The notes under the pieces are model-generated. The model searched no databases, had not been told where the DNA came from, and saw nothing but the letters and a program-made list of their open reading frames with translations. The position numbers were made by a program, and so were the translations under genes. From Sphingomonas suaedae (GTDB lineage Bacteria > Pseudomonadota > Alphaproteobacteria > Sphingomonadales > Sphingomonadaceae), in assembly GCF_007833215.1 (NCBI RefSeq), contig NZ_CP042239.1, forward strand, positions 1,798,001 through 1,862,000: 64,000 bases of DNA, written 5' to 3'. Shown piece after piece: positions 1-8,887 of this stretch (position 1 is its first letter; each line of letters begins with the position of its first letter).

Positions 1-162
1 GCGCGCGCCGAGCGCGAAGGTCCCGATGACGATCGCGGCGGGGACGACGGTCTTCGCCACCTTCCACGTCGCGACACCGGCGAGCGCGCCGAGCGTGCCG
101 CCCTCGCCATCGCTCTCATCGATCTTCTGGCCGATATAGCCTGCCACGAGTTCGCCGATCAT
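1..162 (-). CDS. Small membrane protein, partial (runs off the window)
   Basis: The reading frame starts at an ATG ending at base 162 and is open to the window edge (54 codons seen). The product has a polar N-terminal half with acidic residues (KIDESDGEG) followed by a hydrophobic stretch (VVPAAIVIGTFALGA) that could be one membrane segment. Its start overlaps the stop of the upstream small gene as ATGA, so the two are probably translated together. I do not recognise the family; only the N-terminus is visible. Confidence 0.5.
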   Translation of the reverse strand, partial: MIGELVAGYIGQKIDESDGEGGTLGALAGVATWKVAKTVVPAAIVIGTFALGAR

Positions 163-293
163 CGTCCGAATTCCTTGTTGCCGGTGGCGAAATCGAAGAC
201 TTCGCCGATGCCGCGCAGCCCCGTCCAGAAGGCTGCGCCCGCGAATGCCGCTGCAATGCCGCCGAGCAGCGCCCCGATAACCGATGCGTCCAT
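159..293 (-). CDS. Small membrane protein of 44 residues, unknown function
   Basis: A 44-residue product begins MDASVIGALLGGIAAAFAG and is dominated by one glycine/alanine-rich hydrophobic segment (about residues 5-24), with a charged tail ending NKEFGR. A good ribosome binding site (GGAGG, about 8 bases upstream) supports the start. It is translationally coupled (ATGA) to the next small gene. Both lie downstream of fumC on the same strand, 64 bases from its stop. No family recognised; a single-span inner-membrane peptide is the simplest reading. Confidence 0.55.
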   Translation of the reverse strand: MDASVIGALLGGIAAAFAGAAFWTGLRGIGEVFDFATGNKEFGR

Positions 294-357
294 TAACCAA
301 CCTCCGCTTCGAGGTGGAAAAGCGCGAACGCTCAACCGGTTCCATCGCGGCGCGCGA

Positions 358-1743
<1,386 letters not shown>

Positions 1744-1796
1744 GCAGCCTCCATCATCCCCGCCAAAGCTGGGGTGCGAGCGCTGCGACGCAACCC

Positions 1797-2282
1797 TTAT
1801 TTCTTGCGCTTGAAGTCCACCGCGACGACGTTCGACCCATCCTCGACCGGGGCGGCGACGGGGGGTTCGTCGTTTTCCGCCTCGTCATGCGGCTCGGGGC
1901 CGTCGGGGTCTTCGGCGGCCTGGAAGCGCAGCTCGAAATTGACCGCAGGGTCGTGGAATCCGGTGATTGCGGCGAAGGGAATCACCAGCAGCGACGGGAT
2001 CTGGTTGAAGCTGAGACCCACGGAGAAGCGGTTGTCGTCGACCTTCAGGTCCCAGAACCGATGCTGGAGCACGATCGTCATCTCGTCCGGGAAGCGTTCG
2101 AGCAGCCGGTCGGGAATATCCACGCCGGGCGCGCGCGTCTTGAACGTGATGTAGAAATGGTGCGTGCCCGGCAGCGCGCCGGTCGCGGCGACCTGGTCGA
2201 GAACCCGGCCCACGACGGCGCGCAGCGCCTCCTGGACGATCTCGTCATAGGGAATCAAGCTGTCGGGTACATTGCCGGTCAT
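1797..2282 (-). CDS. sspB: SspB-family ClpXP adaptor
   Basis: The 161-residue product (start [21 protein letters not shown], chosen over an upstream in-frame start because family members begin here) matches the alphaproteobacterial SspB family. Such adaptors bind ssrA-tagged and other substrates and deliver them to the ClpXP protease. The compact substrate-binding domain covers about residues 8-125 ([17 protein letters not shown]-like segments), followed by an acidic linker rich in D, E and P. The extreme C-terminus [10 protein letters not shown] resembles the ClpX-docking tail. It lies upstream of fumC and divergent from hisB. Confidence 0.9.
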   Translation of the reverse strand: MTGNVPDSLIPYDEIVQEALRAVVGRVLDQVAATGALPGTHHFYITFKTRAPGVDIPDRLLERFPDEMTIVLQHRFWDLKVDDNRFSVGLSFNQIPSLLVIPFAAITGFHDPAVNFELRFQAAEDPDGPEPHDEAENDEPPVAAPVEDGSNVVAVDFKRKK

Positions 2283-2387
2283 GCCCCCTGACCTAACGAC
2301 ACCAGCGAGGTGGTCAAGATTTGTTGCGGGGCCGCCCAAGCGTTGCGATGATTGCACCCGCCCGCGCAGCCGCTATGGAGCGTGCCC

Positions 2388-2975
2388 ATGCGCACCGCGA
2401 CGATCAGCCGCAAGACGAGCGAAACCTCGGTCGATGTGACCGTCAATCTCGACGGCAGCGGCAGCTATGCGATCTCCACCGGGATCGGATTCTTCGACCA
2501 TATGCTGGAGCAGCTTTCGCGCCATTCGCTGATCGACCTGGACGTCAAGACCGTCGGCGACCTGCATATCGACCAGCATCACACGGTCGAGGACACGGGG
2601 CTTGCGATCGGCGAGGCGGTGGCCAAGGCGCTGGGCGACAAGCGCGGGATCCGCCGCTACGCCGATGCGCTCAGCCCGATGGACGAGACGCTGACGCGCG
2701 TCGCACTCGATATTTCGGGACGGCCGTACCTGGTGTGGAAGACCGAGTTCAGCCAGAAGCGCCTCGGCGAGATGGATACCGAGATGTTCGAACACTGGTT
2801 CCACAGCTTCGCCCAGACTGCGGGCCTGACGCTGCATGTCGAGACGCTGTACGGCAGCAACAACCACCATATCGCGGAGGCCGCGTTCAAGGGCCTGGCC
2901 CGCGCGCTGCGTGAGGCGGTGGAGATCGACCCGCGTAAGGCAGATGCGATCCCGAGCACCAAGGGGACGCTGTAA
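2388..2975 (+). CDS. hisB: Imidazoleglycerol-phosphate dehydratase
   Basis: This 195-residue, single-function HisB dehydrates imidazole glycerol phosphate to imidazole acetol phosphate (histidine biosynthesis). Both metal-binding histidine motifs are visible: [10 protein letters not shown] near residue 65 and [12 protein letters not shown] near residue 165. The start [10 protein letters not shown] was chosen because family members begin here; an earlier in-frame ATG would add 12 unlikely residues. Its TAA stop overlaps the ATG of the next gene by one base (TAATG), which indicates an operon. Confidence 0.97.
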   Translation: MRTATISRKTSETSVDVTVNLDGSGSYAISTGIGFFDHMLEQLSRHSLIDLDVKTVGDLHIDQHHTVEDTGLAIGEAVAKALGDKRGIRRYADALSPMDETLTRVALDISGRPYLVWKTEFSQKRLGEMDTEMFEHWFHSFAQTAGLTLHVETLYGSNNHHIAEAAFKGLARALREAVEIDPRKADAIPSTKGTL

Positions 2976-3283
2976 TGGCGCGGCTGGACGCGGCTCCGGT
3001 CTGCGTCATCACGTTGAGCTATGTCGCGCCGATCGAAGCGGTCGATGCGCAGATGGCGGCACATGTCGCCTGGCTGGAAGCCGGATTCGACGAAGGGCTG
3101 CTGCTGATCGCCGGGCGGCAGGTGCCGCGCACCGGCGGCGTCATCCTGTGCCGAGGCCGTCGCGCCGAGGTGGAGGCCTTTGCCGCGACCGACCCGTTCG
3201 TGAGTTCCGGCGTCGCGACCGCGAGCGTGACCGAGATCGCCGCGAGCTTCGCCGCCGACGCATTGGCGCCGCTGCTGTCATGA
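2975..3283 (+). CDS. YciI-like protein inside the his operon
   Basis: A 102-residue protein with the small alpha/beta YCII (dimeric ferredoxin-like) pattern: a first strand VCVITLSYVAPIE, a helix containing HVAWLEAGF, then GLLLIAGRQVPRTGG and a late DPF motif (ATDPFVSSGVA) typical of the family. YciI relatives lack a settled biochemical role; some are linked to chlorinated-catechol or peroxide chemistry. It is coupled on both sides, by TAATG to hisB and by ATGA to hisH. This suggests co-regulation with histidine synthesis, but no role in the pathway is shown. Confidence 0.85.
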   Translation: MARLDAAPVCVITLSYVAPIEAVDAQMAAHVAWLEAGFDEGLLLIAGRQVPRTGGVILCRGRRAEVEAFAATDPFVSSGVATASVTEIAASFAADALAPLLS

Positions 3284-3879
3284 CGATCGCGCTGATCGAT
3301 TATGGCGCGGGCAATCTTCATTCGGTCCACAATGCGCTGAAAGCCGCGGGGGCGGTGGACATCGCCGTCACCGCCGATCCCGATGCGGTGGCCAAGGCCG
3401 ACCGTATCGTCCTGCCCGGTGTCGGCGCGTTCGGCGCGTGCGCGGCCGGGCTGCGCGCGATCCCCGACATGGTGGATGCGATGGAGCGCCGCGTGCTGGA
3501 ACAGGGCGCGCCATTTCTGGGCGTGTGCGTCGGGATGCAGTTGCTCGCCACGCGCGGCGAGGAACATGGCAGCCATGACGGGCTTGGCTGGATGGACGGG
3601 GTGGTGCGCGCGCTTCCCGCCACGCAGGTCCATGTCCCGCATATGGGGTGGAACGACGTCACCCCCCTTGCCCCGCATCCGTTGATCGAACCGGGCGAGG
3701 CCTATTTCCTGCACAGCTATGCTTATACCGGCAGCGGGGTGCTGGCGATTACCGAGCATGGCGGCCCCGTCACCGCCGCGATCGGGCGCGACAATATCCT
3801 GGGGGTGCAGTTCCACCCCGAAAAGAGCCAGCGCTACGGGCTGGCGCTTCTCCAGCGTTTTCTAGGATGGAAGCCGTGA
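3280..3879 (+). CDS. hisH: Imidazole glycerol phosphate synthase, glutaminase subunit
   Basis: The 199-residue class I glutamine amidotransferase supplies ammonia to HisF for closure of the imidazole ring. The start [20 protein letters not shown] is diagnostic. The nucleophile Cys83 lies in GVCVGMQLL, and the His/Glu pair of the triad in VQFHPEKSQ near the C-terminus. It is coupled upstream by ATGA to the YciI-like gene, and its stop overlaps the GTG start of hisA. Confidence 0.97.
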   Translation: MTIALIDYGAGNLHSVHNALKAAGAVDIAVTADPDAVAKADRIVLPGVGAFGACAAGLRAIPDMVDAMERRVLEQGAPFLGVCVGMQLLATRGEEHGSHDGLGWMDGVVRALPATQVHVPHMGWNDVTPLAPHPLIEPGEAYFLHSYAYTGSGVLAITEHGGPVTAAIGRDNILGVQFHPEKSQRYGLALLQRFLGWKP

Positions 3880-4592
3880 TCGTTTTCCCCGCCATCGACC
3901 TCAAGGCCGGACAGGTCGTCCGCCTCGCCGAGGGGGATATGACCCGCGCTACCGTCTATGGCGACGATCCCGCCGCGCAGGCCGCCTTGTTCGCGCAGGC
4001 GGGAGCCGACTGGCTGCATGTCGTCGATCTCGACGGAGCGTTCGCGGGGGAATCGATCAACGGCGTCGCGGTGGCGGCGATCGTCGATCGCTTTGCGGGC
4101 AGGATCCAGCTGGGCGGCGGCATCCGCAACCGCGCGTCGGTCGAGCGCTGGATCGAACTCGGCGTGACCCGCGTGGTGATCGGAACCGCCGCGCTGGAGG
4201 ACCCCGATTTCGTGCGCGAGACCGCCGCCGCCCACCCCGGCCGCGTGGTCGTGGCGGTGGACGCCCGCGACGGCTTTGTCGCGACCAAGGGCTGGGCCGA
4301 CGTCTCGACCGTCCCCGTCGCCGAACTGGGCCGCCGGTTCGAGGATGCCGGCGTCGCCGCGCTGCTGTTCACCGATGTCGGGCGCGACGGGCTGCTCAAG
4401 GGGTGCAATGTCGAGGCGACAGTGGCGCTGGCCGCCGAGGTACCGATTCCCGTGATCGCCAGCGGCGGCGTGGCGGGGATCGAGGACATCCACGCGCTGG
4501 TCGGCCAGCCGGGGATCGAGGGGGTGATTACCGGGCGGGCGCTGTACGATGGGCGGCTCGATCTGGCCGAGGCGCTGAGGGTGGCGGCGTGA
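3876..4592 (+). CDS. hisA: ProFAR isomerase
   Basis: This 238-residue TIM barrel isomerises ProFAR to PRFAR. The general-base Asp lies in FPAIDLK and the general-acid Asp in LFTDVGRDG; phosphate-binding loops appear as LGGGIRN and ASGGVAG. I chose the GTG at 3876, which overlaps the hisH stop as GTGA and gives the family N-terminus (M/V)IVFPAIDL. An ATG at 3867 would add three residues and overlap hisH further; either is possible. HisF follows after a repeat insertion. Confidence 0.95.
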   Translation: MIVFPAIDLKAGQVVRLAEGDMTRATVYGDDPAAQAALFAQAGADWLHVVDLDGAFAGESINGVAVAAIVDRFAGRIQLGGGIRNRASVERWIELGVTRVVIGTAALEDPDFVRETAAAHPGRVVVAVDARDGFVATKGWADVSTVPVAELGRRFEDAGVAALLFTDVGRDGLLKGCNVEATVALAAEVPIPVIASGGVAGIEDIHALVGQPGIEGVITGRALYDGRLDLAEALRVAA

Positions 4593-4605
4593 GGATGGCT
4601 CTGCA

Positions 4606-4763
4606 ATTCCTCCCCCAACGGGGGAGGGGGACCGCCGAAGGTGGTGGAGGGGCCGCCCCGCAGAGGGCGGAATTTTTTCCAGTGGCTCCCGGCCGTCTGC
4701 GCGGCCGCCCCTCCACCACCGCTGCGCGGCGGTCCCCCTCCCCCAGCGAGCTGGGGGAGGAAT
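4606..4763. repeat. Long imperfect palindromic repeat between hisA and hisF
   Basis: The two arms (about 4606-4652 and 4700-4763) are reverse complements with few mismatches: CTCCCCCAACGGGGGAGGGG on the left pairs with the mirrored CCCCTCCCCCAGCGAGCTGG on the right. It would form a strong RNA hairpin inside the his transcript. The element type is common between genes of sphingomonads. Its right arm ends in GGGGGAGG directly before hisF and so supplies that gene's ribosome binding site. Confidence 0.8.
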
Positions 4764-4764
4764 G

Positions 4765-5532
4765 ATGACCGTCCGCGCGCGCGTCATTCCCTGTCTCGAC
4801 GTCGCCGGGGGGCGGGTCGTGAAGGGCGTGAACTTCGTCGATCTGGTCGATGCCGGCGATCCGGTCGAGCAGGCGCGCGCCTATGACGCGGCGGGCGCCG
4901 ACGAACTCTGTTTCCTCGACATCACCGCCAGCCACGAAGCGCGCGGAACGATCCTGGATGTCGTCCGCCGCACCGCCGAGGTGTGCTTCATGCCATTGAC
5001 CGTCGGCGGCGGGGTGCGCAGCGTCGAGGATGCGCGCGCGCTGCTGCTCGCCGGGGCGGACAAGGTCGCGGTCAATTCCGCCGCGGTCGCCCGCCCCGAA
5101 CTGGTTGCCGACATCGCGCAGAAGATGGGCAGCCAGTGCGTCGTCGCCTCGGTCGACGCGCGGCAGGTTGCGCCCGGCCGTTGGGAGGTATTCACCCATG
5201 GCGGGCGCAAGCCGACCGGGATCGACGCGGTCGAACACGCCCTCAACCTCGCCCGGCTGGGCGCGGGCGAGTTGCTCCTCACCTCGATGGACCGCGACGG
5301 CACGCGGGACGGCTATGATCTGGAACTGATCCGCACCATTGCCGATCAGGTCCGCGTGCCGGTGGTGGCATCGGGCGGGGTCGGCGGGCTGGACGATCTG
5401 GTCGCCGGGATCGTTGACGGCCACGCCAGCGCGGTGCTGGCGGCATCGATCTTCCATTTCGGCCAGGCCAGCATCGCCGATGCCCATCGCGCGCTGGCGG
5501 CAGCAGGAATTCCGGTTCGTACCGTCGGTTAA
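4765..5532 (+). CDS. hisF: Imidazole glycerol phosphate synthase, cyclase subunit
   Basis: This 255-residue TIM barrel, partner of HisH, cyclises PRFAR to imidazole glycerol phosphate and AICAR. Catalytic aspartates are visible in [14 protein letters not shown] (Asp12) and in [15 protein letters not shown] (near residue 130). Two ATGs occur in tandem at 4762 and 4765. I chose the second because the GGGGGAGG ribosome binding site ends at 4760 and would be too close to the first. The binding site is part of the palindromic repeat that separates hisF from hisA. Confidence 0.96.
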   Translation: MTVRARVIPCLDVAGGRVVKGVNFVDLVDAGDPVEQARAYDAAGADELCFLDITASHEARGTILDVVRRTAEVCFMPLTVGGGVRSVEDARALLLAGADKVAVNSAAVARPELVADIAQKMGSQCVVASVDARQVAPGRWEVFTHGGRKPTGIDAVEHALNLARLGAGELLLTSMDRDGTRDGYDLELIRTIADQVRVPVVASGGVGGLDDLVAGIVDGHASAVLAASIFHFGQASIADAHRALAAAGIPVRTVG

Positions 5533-5655
5533 CTTGACAGTTACCGGTTAGGGTGGCGCGGCGTTAACCTTCGCCTGCCCCCGTCTGCGGGCGGTCGCGA
5601 CGGATGGCAGACTTCTTGCGTCCTTGTCCGACGACCACGGGAAAGGGAGACACCC

Positions 5656-5892
5656 ATGATTCGCAACAGCCTTCGCTTCGCCGCGCTCGCCGCCGCCCTC
5701 GCCGCAGCGCCCGCGCTGGCCTATGACAAGCCGCCCAGCAGCTCGACGCCGCCGGGCTCGTCCTCAGGCGGTGGCAACGGATCGTCGGGCGGCAGCCCCA
5801 CCTCGATCCCCGAACCCGCCGCGATCGGCCTGTTCGCGCTCGGCATCGCCGGCGCCGCGATTATGCGCCGCCGCCGCAAGGCCGAGGATTGA
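5656..5892 (+). CDS. Small secreted PEP-CTERM protein
   Basis: The 78-residue product is a textbook PEP-CTERM protein. It has an N-terminal signal peptide (IRNSLRFAALAAALAAAPALA) and a short Ser/Gly/Pro-rich low-complexity middle. The C-terminal sorting signal is IPEPAAIGLFALGIAGAA followed by the basic tail MRRRRKAED. Such proteins are processed by exosortase and often linked to exopolysaccharide or biofilm. The body is too short to hold a folded domain. It sits between hisF and hisE. The ribosome binding site GGGAGA supports the start. Confidence 0.88.
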   Translation: MIRNSLRFAALAAALAAAPALAYDKPPSSSTPPGSSSGGGNGSSGGSPTSIPEPAAIGLFALGIAGAAIMRRRRKAED

Positions 5893-5933
5893 AGCTAAAC
5901 GATTTAGCAGGGTTGCAGGGCTAGGCTGCGCGC

Positions 5934-6119
5934 ATGTTCCGCGCCCTGCCCCTCCTCCTGCTGACCGCCGCCCCGGCGCTGGCCGCGCATAGCGGGGAGG
6001 TCAGCCGCCGGACGATGCCCGAATTGTCAGACCTGGCGCTCGCGGCGATGGCCGCGGGCGGCATCTGGCTCGCCCAGCGCGCAATGCGCCGCCGCGCCCG
6101 TGCGCGGCGCGAGGATTGA
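5934..6119 (+). CDS. Small secreted protein with a degenerate PEP-CTERM-like tail
   Basis: The 61-residue product has a signal peptide (MFRALPLLLLTAAPALA). A C-terminal segment MPELSDLALAAMAAGGIWLA is followed by a basic tail (RRRARARRED). This follows the plan motif, hydrophobic span, arginines of a PEP-CTERM signal, with PEL in place of PEP. Only about 12 residues lie between signal and tail. It follows the previous PEP-CTERM gene by 41 bases and precedes hisE by 31 bases. No clear ribosome binding site, so confidence is moderate. Confidence 0.55.
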   Translation: MFRALPLLLLTAAPALAAHSGEVSRRTMPELSDLALAAMAAGGIWLAQRAMRRRARARRED

Positions 6120-6150
6120 CACACACGCCACGCTGACCGAGTGCGCAGCC

Positions 6151-6471
6151 ATGGCCGACGATATCCTCGACACGCTCGAAGCCGTGATCCGCGACCGCCG
6201 CTCGGGCGACCCGGCGGCGTCCTATGTCGCGAAACTCACCGCCAAGGGTCGCGCCAAGATCGCGCAGAAACTCGGCGAGGAAGCGGTCGAGGCCGCCATC
6301 GCTGCGGTACAGGACGATCGCGCGGGGCTGACCGGCGAGGCCGCAGACCTGATCTTCCATCTGCTCGTCCTGCTCGCCGACATGGACCTGAGCCTCGACG
6401 ATGTCCGCGCTGAGCTGGCGCGGCGCGAGGGCGTGTCCGGGATCGATGAAAAGGCGGGTCGGGCGGACTAA
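6151..6471 (+). CDS. hisE: Phosphoribosyl-ATP pyrophosphohydrolase
   Basis: The 106-residue single-domain HisE removes pyrophosphate from PR-ATP, the second step of histidine synthesis. The all-alpha MazG-like fold is recognisable from QKLGEEAVEAAIAA and EAADLIFHLLVLLAD, whose acidic residues bind the magnesium ion. The start MADDILDTLEAVIRDR is the normal one for alphaproteobacteria. It is separated from hisF by two PEP-CTERM-type genes but on the same strand, and is followed by a palindromic repeat and the HIT gene. Confidence 0.95.
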   Translation: MADDILDTLEAVIRDRRSGDPAASYVAKLTAKGRAKIAQKLGEEAVEAAIAAVQDDRAGLTGEAADLIFHLLVLLADMDLSLDDVRAELARREGVSGIDEKAGRAD

Positions 6472-6478
6472 CTCAACC

Positions 6479-6587
6479 CCGTCATCCCCGCGAAAGCGGG
6501 GACCCATCTCGTGCTGCCGCGTCAAACTGCACCGGTTCGAGCATGGAGAGTGCGGGAGATGGGTCCCCGCTTTCGCGGGGATGACGG
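6479..6587. repeat. Palindromic REP-like element between hisE and the HIT gene
   Basis: Arms of 32 bases at 6479-6510 and 6556-6587 are perfect reverse complements (CCGTCATCCCCGCGAAAGCG on the left), around a 45-base spacer. Related half-elements lie at 1751-1775 and 27282-27313. It could act as a bidirectional transcription terminator or mRNA stabiliser, but the arms are typical of dispersed sphingomonad repeats rather than a locus-specific terminator. Confidence 0.85.
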
Positions 6588-6619
6588 GATCGGTATTGGG
6601 GTGTCAAAGGAGTCCTTTC

Positions 6620-7042
6620 ATGCCCGTCGACGCCACGCAGCCCTATGACGACCAGAATATCTTCGCGAAGATCCTGCGCGGGGAAATTCCGTCGAAGCCC
6701 GTCTATGAGGACGAATTCGCGCTCGCCATTCCCGATATCAATCCGCAGGCGCCGACCCACATTCTGGTGCTTCCCAAGGGGGCCTATGTCTCATGGGACG
6801 ATTTCACCGACAGGGCCAGCGACGCGGAGATCGCCGGGTTTGTCCGTGCCGTGGGCAAGGTCGCACGTTCCGCCGGGCTGGTCGCGCCGGGGTACCGCCT
6901 GCTCGCGAATACCGGCCCGCACGCCCATCAGACGATCGGGCATCTCCATGTCCATATCTTCGCCGGGCGCCCGCTCGGCCCGCTGCTGGTCGACCCGGCA
7001 ACGGTCGATGCGATGATCGCGCGCGGCGATCCGATCGGGTGA
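6620..7042 (+). CDS. HIT-family nucleotide-binding hydrolase
   Basis: The 140-residue histidine-triad protein has the signature HLHVHIF near residue 112 and the Hint-like N-terminus (NIFAKILRGEIPSKPVYED). Family members hydrolyse nucleoside phosphoramidates or similar AMP derivatives; the physiological substrate is unknown. The ATG at 6620 has a good ribosome binding site (AAAGGAG, 6606-6612). It follows hisE after a palindromic repeat, an arrangement often seen in sphingomonads. Confidence 0.92.
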   Translation: MPVDATQPYDDQNIFAKILRGEIPSKPVYEDEFALAIPDINPQAPTHILVLPKGAYVSWDDFTDRASDAEIAGFVRAVGKVARSAGLVAPGYRLLANTGPHAHQTIGHLHVHIFAGRPLGPLLVDPATVDAMIARGDPIG

Positions 7043-7179
7043 CGCAGGCAACGGGGCCAATCGTCGATCGATCCGTCCTGTAACTGGGGGATTGCACCGC
7101 CCGGTTTTGCGACTAGGCTCCGCGCTTTCGTATCTTCGGCGACCAAGGCCAAAGCCGCGCCGATCAAGGGGATGACTGC

Positions 7180-8760
7180 ATGATTTTCGGTCGAGTGAAA
7201 CCTCTCGACGCCATCTTGGCGACCGCGGAGAAAAAGTCTCTGCACCGCTCGCTTGGCGCTTTCCAGCTGATGCTGTTCGGCATCGGTTGCATCATCGGCA
7301 CCGGCATTTTCGTGCTGACCGCCGCAGGCGCGCAAAAGGCAGGGCCAGGGTTGATGCTCGCCTTTGCCATTGCCGGGGCGATCTGCGTCGTCGCAGCGCT
7401 CTGCTATGCCGAGATCGCGGCGATGATCCCCGTAGCAGGTTCCGCCTATACCTATACCTATTCCGTCATGGGCGAATTGCTCGCCTGGACCGTCGGCTGG
7501 GCGCTGGTGCTGGAATATGCCGTGGCGGCAAGCGCCGTTTCGGTGGGATGGTCCGGCTATCTCAATGGCTTGATTACAGAGTTTACCGGCGTCGGGCTTC
7601 CTGCCTTCCTGGCCGGCGCGCCGCTGGCGTTGGGCGGGGTCGAGGGTGGCCTCATCAACCTGCCGGCGGTGTTCATCGCGCTGCTGGTCACCGGTTTGTT
7701 GATGATCGGCACGTCCGAAAGCGCCAAGGTCAACGCCGTGCTGGTTGCGATCAAGGTGACCGCATTGACCGCATTCATCATCCTGACCCTGCCCCAGGCG
7801 GAGATGGACAAGTTCAATCCCTTCCTGCCCGCAGGGGTGTTTGGCGGCCTTGGCACCGGGCTCGGCGCGGTCGGCGCGGCCGCAACGATCTTCTTCGCCT
7901 ATGTCGGCTTCGACGCGGTTTCGACCGCCGCCGAGGAAACCAAGAACCCCCAGCGCAACGTGCCGATCGGCCTGATCGGCTCGCTGCTGTTCTGCACCGT
8001 CTTCTACATTCTCGTTGCGGCCGGCGCGATCGGAACGATCGGCGGACAGCCGATCATGGGGCCGAACGGAGTCCCCTTCCCCGCCGGTTCGGAAGAGCTG
8101 GCGCGTCAGTGCGCCACCTTCTCCGCCAACACCCTCCCGCTGGTCTGCTCGGACGAGGCGCTGGCGCATGTGCTGCGCCAGATCGGCTTCTCGGGCATCG
8201 GCAACCTGCTCGGCATCGCCGCCTTCGTCGCGCTGCCGTCGGTGATCCTCGTCCTGCTGTTCGCCCAGACGCGCATCTTCTTCGTGATGTCGCGCGACGG
8301 CCTGCTGCCCGAGGGGCTCTCGAAGATCCACCCGAAGTGGAAGACGCCCTATGTCGTCACCGCCATCACCGGCGTGGTCGTGGCCTTCGCTGCGGCGCTG
8401 CTCCCGGTCGGCAAGCTCGCCGACATTGCCAATGCCGGGACGCTGTTCGCGTTCATGATGGTGGCGATCGCGGTGATGATGCTGCGCAAGGTCGAACCCA
8501 ACCGCAAGCGGGTGTTCCGCACCCCGGCACTGTGGTTCGTCGGCCCGGCGACGGTTGCTGGCTGTATCTTCCTGTTCGTCAACCTGCCGCTGGAAGCGAT
8601 GCTGGTGCTGCCGATCTGGGGCGCAATCGGCCTGGTGATCTATTTTCTCTACGGCTATCGCAAGAGCCATCTCGGCCGCGGCATCGTCGTGGTGCACGAG
8701 AGCGAGGTTCAGGACATCGATCCCGGCATTCCCGGTGTGGACGACGAAGACCGCCGCTGA
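7180..8760 (+). CDS. Amino acid permease, APC superfamily
   Basis: This 526-residue integral membrane protein resembles the cationic-amino-acid-transporter branch of the APC family, with about 12-14 predicted spans. The conserved unwound helix-1 motif GIGCIIGTGIFVL is near residue 30, and helix 6 carries FFAYVGFDAVSTAAEETKNP, the consensus amphipathic region. A cysteine-containing extracytoplasmic loop lies near residue 310. Substrate cannot be told from sequence. The ribosome binding site AAGGGGAT precedes the ATG. A strong hairpin terminator follows at 8784. Confidence 0.9.
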   Translation: MIFGRVKPLDAILATAEKKSLHRSLGAFQLMLFGIGCIIGTGIFVLTAAGAQKAGPGLMLAFAIAGAICVVAALCYAEIAAMIPVAGSAYTYTYSVMGELLAWTVGWALVLEYAVAASAVSVGWSGYLNGLITEFTGVGLPAFLAGAPLALGGVEGGLINLPAVFIALLVTGLLMIGTSESAKVNAVLVAIKVTALTAFIILTLPQAEMDKFNPFLPAGVFGGLGTGLGAVGAAATIFFAYVGFDAVSTAAEETKNPQRNVPIGLIGSLLFCTVFYILVAAGAIGTIGGQPIMGPNGVPFPAGSEELARQCATFSANTLPLVCSDEALAHVLRQIGFSGIGNLLGIAAFVALPSVILVLLFAQTRIFFVMSRDGLLPEGLSKIHPKWKTPYVVTAITGVVVAFAAALLPVGKLADIANAGTLFAFMMVAIAVMMLRKVEPNRKRVFRTPALWFVGPATVAGCIFLFVNLPLEAMLVLPIWGAIGLVIYFLYGYRKSHLGRGIVVVHESEVQDIDPGIPGVDDEDRR

Positions 8761-8783
8761 TCGACCGCAATTCGCACGATAGC

Positions 8784-8816
8784 GGGGCCGGGAGCACATG
8801 CTTCCGGCCCCGTTTT
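8784..8816 (+). terminator. Rho-independent terminator after the amino acid permease
   Basis: A 12-base stem (GGGGCCGGGAGC / GCTTCCGGCCCC, one wobble pair) with the loop ACAT is followed by GTTTTGC. It lies 24 bases after the permease stop. Confidence 0.8.
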
Positions 8817-8887
8817 GCTGCAAAGGCCTTGCGCCTGCCCCCCACTGCGCTAGCGTTCGGCAATTCGGGGATTTTCAGGGGGATTGC

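Noticed and set aside
4606..4763. Considered as CRISPR-like or attenuator element
   Set aside because: There is one inverted pair and no spacer array. A his attenuator would need a His-rich leader peptide, and none is present.
6928..8823. 631-codon minus-strand frame
   Set aside because: Antisense to the amino acid permease; rich in His, Asp, Arg and Gln with no domain pattern.
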